Part shown: positions 34,404-35,812 of the stretch, piece after piece
Numbering within the stretch: position 1 is the stretch's first letter
Layout of the letters: each line of letters begins with the position of its first letter
Assembly (NCBI GenBank): GCA_016930365.1
Contig: JAFGGY010000026.1
Span: forward strand, 1-35,812
Length of the DNA: 35,812 nucleotides
Origin: Prolixibacteraceae bacterium
GTDB lineage: Bacteria; Bacteroidota; Bacteroidia; Bacteroidales; Prolixibacteraceae
Direction: 5' to 3'
The notes under the pieces: generated by a model
The model's input: only the letters and a program-made list of their open reading frames with translations
What the model was told of the DNA's origin: nothing
Databases searched by the model: none
Made by a program: the position numbers and the translations under genes

Positions 34404-35027
34404 ATGGCTAACCCAAAAATCAAAAAGGAGCAAAAAGCACTCAAACAGCTTCAACAGCTAAAGCGTAAAGAATTACTTTCTGAACTTTTGCCCCTGGGTA
34501 AATCCTTTGCATTATGGATTGTTCTGGTAATAATCGTAGCCTGGGATTACACAAACAAGCAATGGTTTTCGATGCTGTTTGTCGATTTCACCACCTACCT
34601 GTCGTATGGCCTGTCGAAAATGATGTTTATCCCTGCAAAGGTATTGGGTAGCGGTACTGGCATGGTTACCACCATTGAAGTAAGCTACCGATCCATTGTA
34701 ATTGGCGGCTATCCTATGATTATCGAACTGGAATGTTCGGCTTATCATGCTTACCTGGCTATGATTGCCCTGGTAGCATTTTCAAAATGGACGAATAAAC
34801 AGAAGATTACGGCTGGTAGTATCCTTTTTGTTACTCTTGCAATTATTAACAGCCTGCGAATTGTAATGCTGGGTATAATTGGACGCAAAATGCCCCAGGT
34901 TTTCGACTTTATGCACGATTATTTATGGAATATTTTACTGGTTGTTATCATTTGGGGCTTGTGGGAAATTGTAAACAAGCGTATTGCCCGAATTAACAAT
35001 AAAAAAGTGCTTGCAAGCAAACCTTAA
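34404..35027 (+). CDS. Exosortase/archaeosortase family protein
   Basis: A 207-residue membrane protein with a charged N-terminal tail (1-30) and about five transmembrane helices. The three invariant residues of exosortases are all present on membrane-flanking segments: Cys111 in IIELECSAYHAY, Arg152 in INSLRIVMLGIIG and His171 in FMHDYLWNILLV. Exosortases are predicted cysteine transpeptidases that cleave C-terminal PEP-CTERM-like signals and transfer proteins to a surface anchor. No protein in the window has such a C-terminus, so the substrate lies elsewhere. It is an unusual partner for murA. The family is clear from the triad; the subfamily is not assigned. Confidence 0.83.
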   Translation: MANPKIKKEQKALKQLQQLKRKELLSELLPLGKSFALWIVLVIIVAWDYTNKQWFSMLFVDFTTYLSYGLSKMMFIPAKVLGSGTGMVTTIEVSYRSIVIGGYPMIIELECSAYHAYLAMIALVAFSKWTNKQKITAGSILFVTLAIINSLRIVMLGIIGRKMPQVFDFMHDYLWNILLVVIIWGLWEIVNKRIARINNKKVLASKP

Positions 35028-35037
35028 ATCATACATA

Positions 35038-35595
35038 GTGAAAAAATATATTCGAAATATCGTTTTTCTGGTAGCCGGAATCATCTTTTATATTTTATGG
35101 AATATCGGTGGGCAAGCCGTTTACGGACGGATAGTGGCTTTTGGTGTTGATAAATTTACAAGTGGCATTTCAAAAATCGAATCGGTTGAAATGAAGCATT
35201 ACGAAGAAGAGAACAAAACCATTTTATATTTTACGTATCCTGATCGCCGAAACAACATTTCGCTCGAGTATTGTTTGCCCATTGTGCTATTACTGGCCTG
35301 GCATCTGGCTCTTTTTTTCGATAAAAGGCTAAGCACTAAAAAAGCGCTTCGATATTTTGGCATCAATTTCAGTATCATATATTTGCTTCAAATTCTTTTT
35401 CCCTTATTGCTTTTTAACATCAGCCAGTCGAAGGTAAAATCAATGGGATTATTTATTGGCTTACAGATTTTTGGTTTTTTGGTTTTCTTTTTAATCATAA
35501 AGGATTCTTTATTGTTAAAATTCAACACGCCCGAAAAATCAGTAAACAATCAGGTAGCTGAAACGGTTACTAAGCAAAACAAATTGAAAAAATAA
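35038..35595 (+). CDS. Small membrane protein paired with the exosortase
   Basis: A 185-residue protein if it starts at GTG (35038), 10 nt after the exosortase stop; a TTG at 34984 would overlap the exosortase and precede the first helix by 18 extra residues. It has a first transmembrane helix (IVFLVAGIIFYILW, residues about 7-21), a roughly 60-residue extracytoplasmic region (GQAVYGRIVAFGVDKF ... NISLEYCLP), then three more helices and a basic tail rich in Lys/Gln. No family is recognised. The tight spacing argues that it works with the exosortase, perhaps as an accessory or assembly factor. That role is inferred only from position. Confidence 0.75.
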   Translation: MKKYIRNIVFLVAGIIFYILWNIGGQAVYGRIVAFGVDKFTSGISKIESVEMKHYEEENKTILYFTYPDRRNNISLEYCLPIVLLLAWHLALFFDKRLSTKKALRYFGINFSIIYLLQILFPLLLFNISQSKVKSMGLFIGLQIFGFLVFFLIIKDSLLLKFNTPEKSVNNQVAETVTKQNKLKK

Positions 35596-35649
35596 TATGA
35601 AACGAGCATGAACTTTTTTAATCAAAAGTTTGCCAAAGGCAATGATTAA

Positions 35650-35667
35650 CCCCGATAGACATCGGGG
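35650..35667. repeat. GC-rich hairpin near the window end
   Basis: CCCCGAT (35650-35656) and ATCGGGG (35661-35667) pair perfectly around the loop AGAC. It lies 55 nt after the last gene and may stop transcription from the murA operon, but no T-tract follows. It resembles the hairpin at 8-23. Confidence 0.5.
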
Positions 35668-35684
35668 CATGTGAGAGCGAAGCG

Positions 35685-35723
35685 GTTCCATACGTTCTTA
35701 AATTTAGAATTAAACTATGGAAC
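35685..35723. repeat. Interrupted palindrome GTTCCATA / TATGGAAC
   Basis: Eight-base perfect inverted arms separated by 23 nt; the spacer itself is nearly palindromic around TAAATTTA. The left arm is repeated directly 116 bp downstream at 35801. This looks like part of a dispersed repeat family or a protein-binding site. Confidence 0.45.
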
Positions 35724-35812
35724 TAATTATAAATTTTAAACGTATGAAACGAGCATGTAAAATATTCACATCCAAGTTGATGATAATTTTCTTCATGCGA
35801 GTTCCATACGAC

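Larger units (their letters stand above)
35596..35812. other. Repeat-rich end of the window
   Basis: No complete gene. TATGAAACGAGCATG occurs at 35597-35611 and at 35742 onward. GTTCCATACG occurs at 35685-35694 and 35801-35810, and its partial complement TATGGAAC at 35716-35723. The segments 35741-35757 and 35794-35810 are inverted with 14 of 17 positions matching. A hairpin lies at 35650-35667. An ATG at 35744 opens a reading frame with a short hydrophobic stretch (KLMIIFFM) that runs off the window; it may be the start of a gene or part of the repeat. Confidence 0.5.

Noticed and set aside
34984-35037. TTG start for the last membrane protein
   Set aside because: It would overlap the exosortase coding sequence and add a polar stretch ahead of the first helix; the GTG at 35038, 10 nt after the previous stop, fits better.
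35650-35667. CCCCGAT hairpin as a terminator
   Set aside because: There is no following T-tract and a similar hairpin lies at 8-23, so a dispersed repeat is the simpler reading.
1-35812. CRISPR arrays, tRNA or rRNA genes, transposases, integrases
   Set aside because: No regularly spaced repeats, no cloverleaf or rRNA signatures and no transposase or recombinase motifs were seen.

Overview
The window looks like a chromosomal segment from a free-living Bacteroidota bacterium, most likely Bacteroidales/Marinilabiliales-like. That placement is inferred from gene content: a type IX (type B, CHU_C) sorted surface protein, a DUF4290-murA pair, a short AMP nucleosidase, a WG-repeat/FISUMP lipoprotein, an exosortase-like protein, and several TAnnTTTG (-7) promoter boxes. 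I see no rRNA, tRNA, CRISPR array, intact phage or transposase gene.

Layout. 1-8.3 kb: a large secreted MG2-like protein (+) faces a minus-strand block of a DUF58 protein, a CAP-domain lipoprotein, dGTPase (dgt), a WG-repeat/FISUMP lipoprotein and a SPOR/coiled-coil/beta-barrel protein. 8.3-11.4 kb (+): tRNA-dihydrouridine synthase, a FtsB/DivIC-like protein overlapping a PagL-like lipid A deacylase, and YqgE/AlgH. 11.4-13.8 kb (-): AMP nucleosidase, holA and a rhomboid protease in one run. 13.9-17.8 kb (+): a small PD-(D/E)XK nuclease-fold protein and carB, closed by a perfect palindromic terminator. 18.1-22.1 kb (+): a signalling cluster of histidine kinase, NarL-type regulator, lone receiver and a methyl-accepting protein without a periplasmic sensor. 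22.2-24.1 kb (+): grpE-dnaJ. 24.1-24.7 kb: a gene-poor segment ending in a second, slightly diverged copy of the last 93 bp of dnaJ. 24.7-28.0 kb (-): a sigma-54 response regulator followed by a CPA2 antiporter. 28.0-28.5 kb: intergenic DNA with a sigma-54 promoter and a probable small RNA. 28.5-29.8 kb (-): type B sorted surface protein. 30.0-35.6 kb (+): UvrD/PcrA helicase, then DUF4290, murA, an exosortase-like protein and a small membrane protein. The last 200 bp is repeat-rich and shares an 8-mer with the window start, so the window may end in dispersed repeats.

Two observations stand out. First, divergent from the sigma-54 response regulator is a well-spaced -24/-12 promoter followed by about 150 nt with no ATG, two predicted hairpins and a strong intrinsic terminator. 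This resembles the LuxO-Qrr arrangement of Vibrio, placed beside a regulator-antiporter operon; the analogy is architectural only. Second, the 3' end of dnaJ is present twice, 564 bp apart, with five differences of which four are synonymous. That is what remains when an integrative element targets the 3' end of a gene and restores it with its own copy, or when a homologous dnaJ tail has been exchanged. The exosortase-like pair within the murA operon is a third point of interest. All functions are assigned by reading motifs and from family knowledge; no database search was run.
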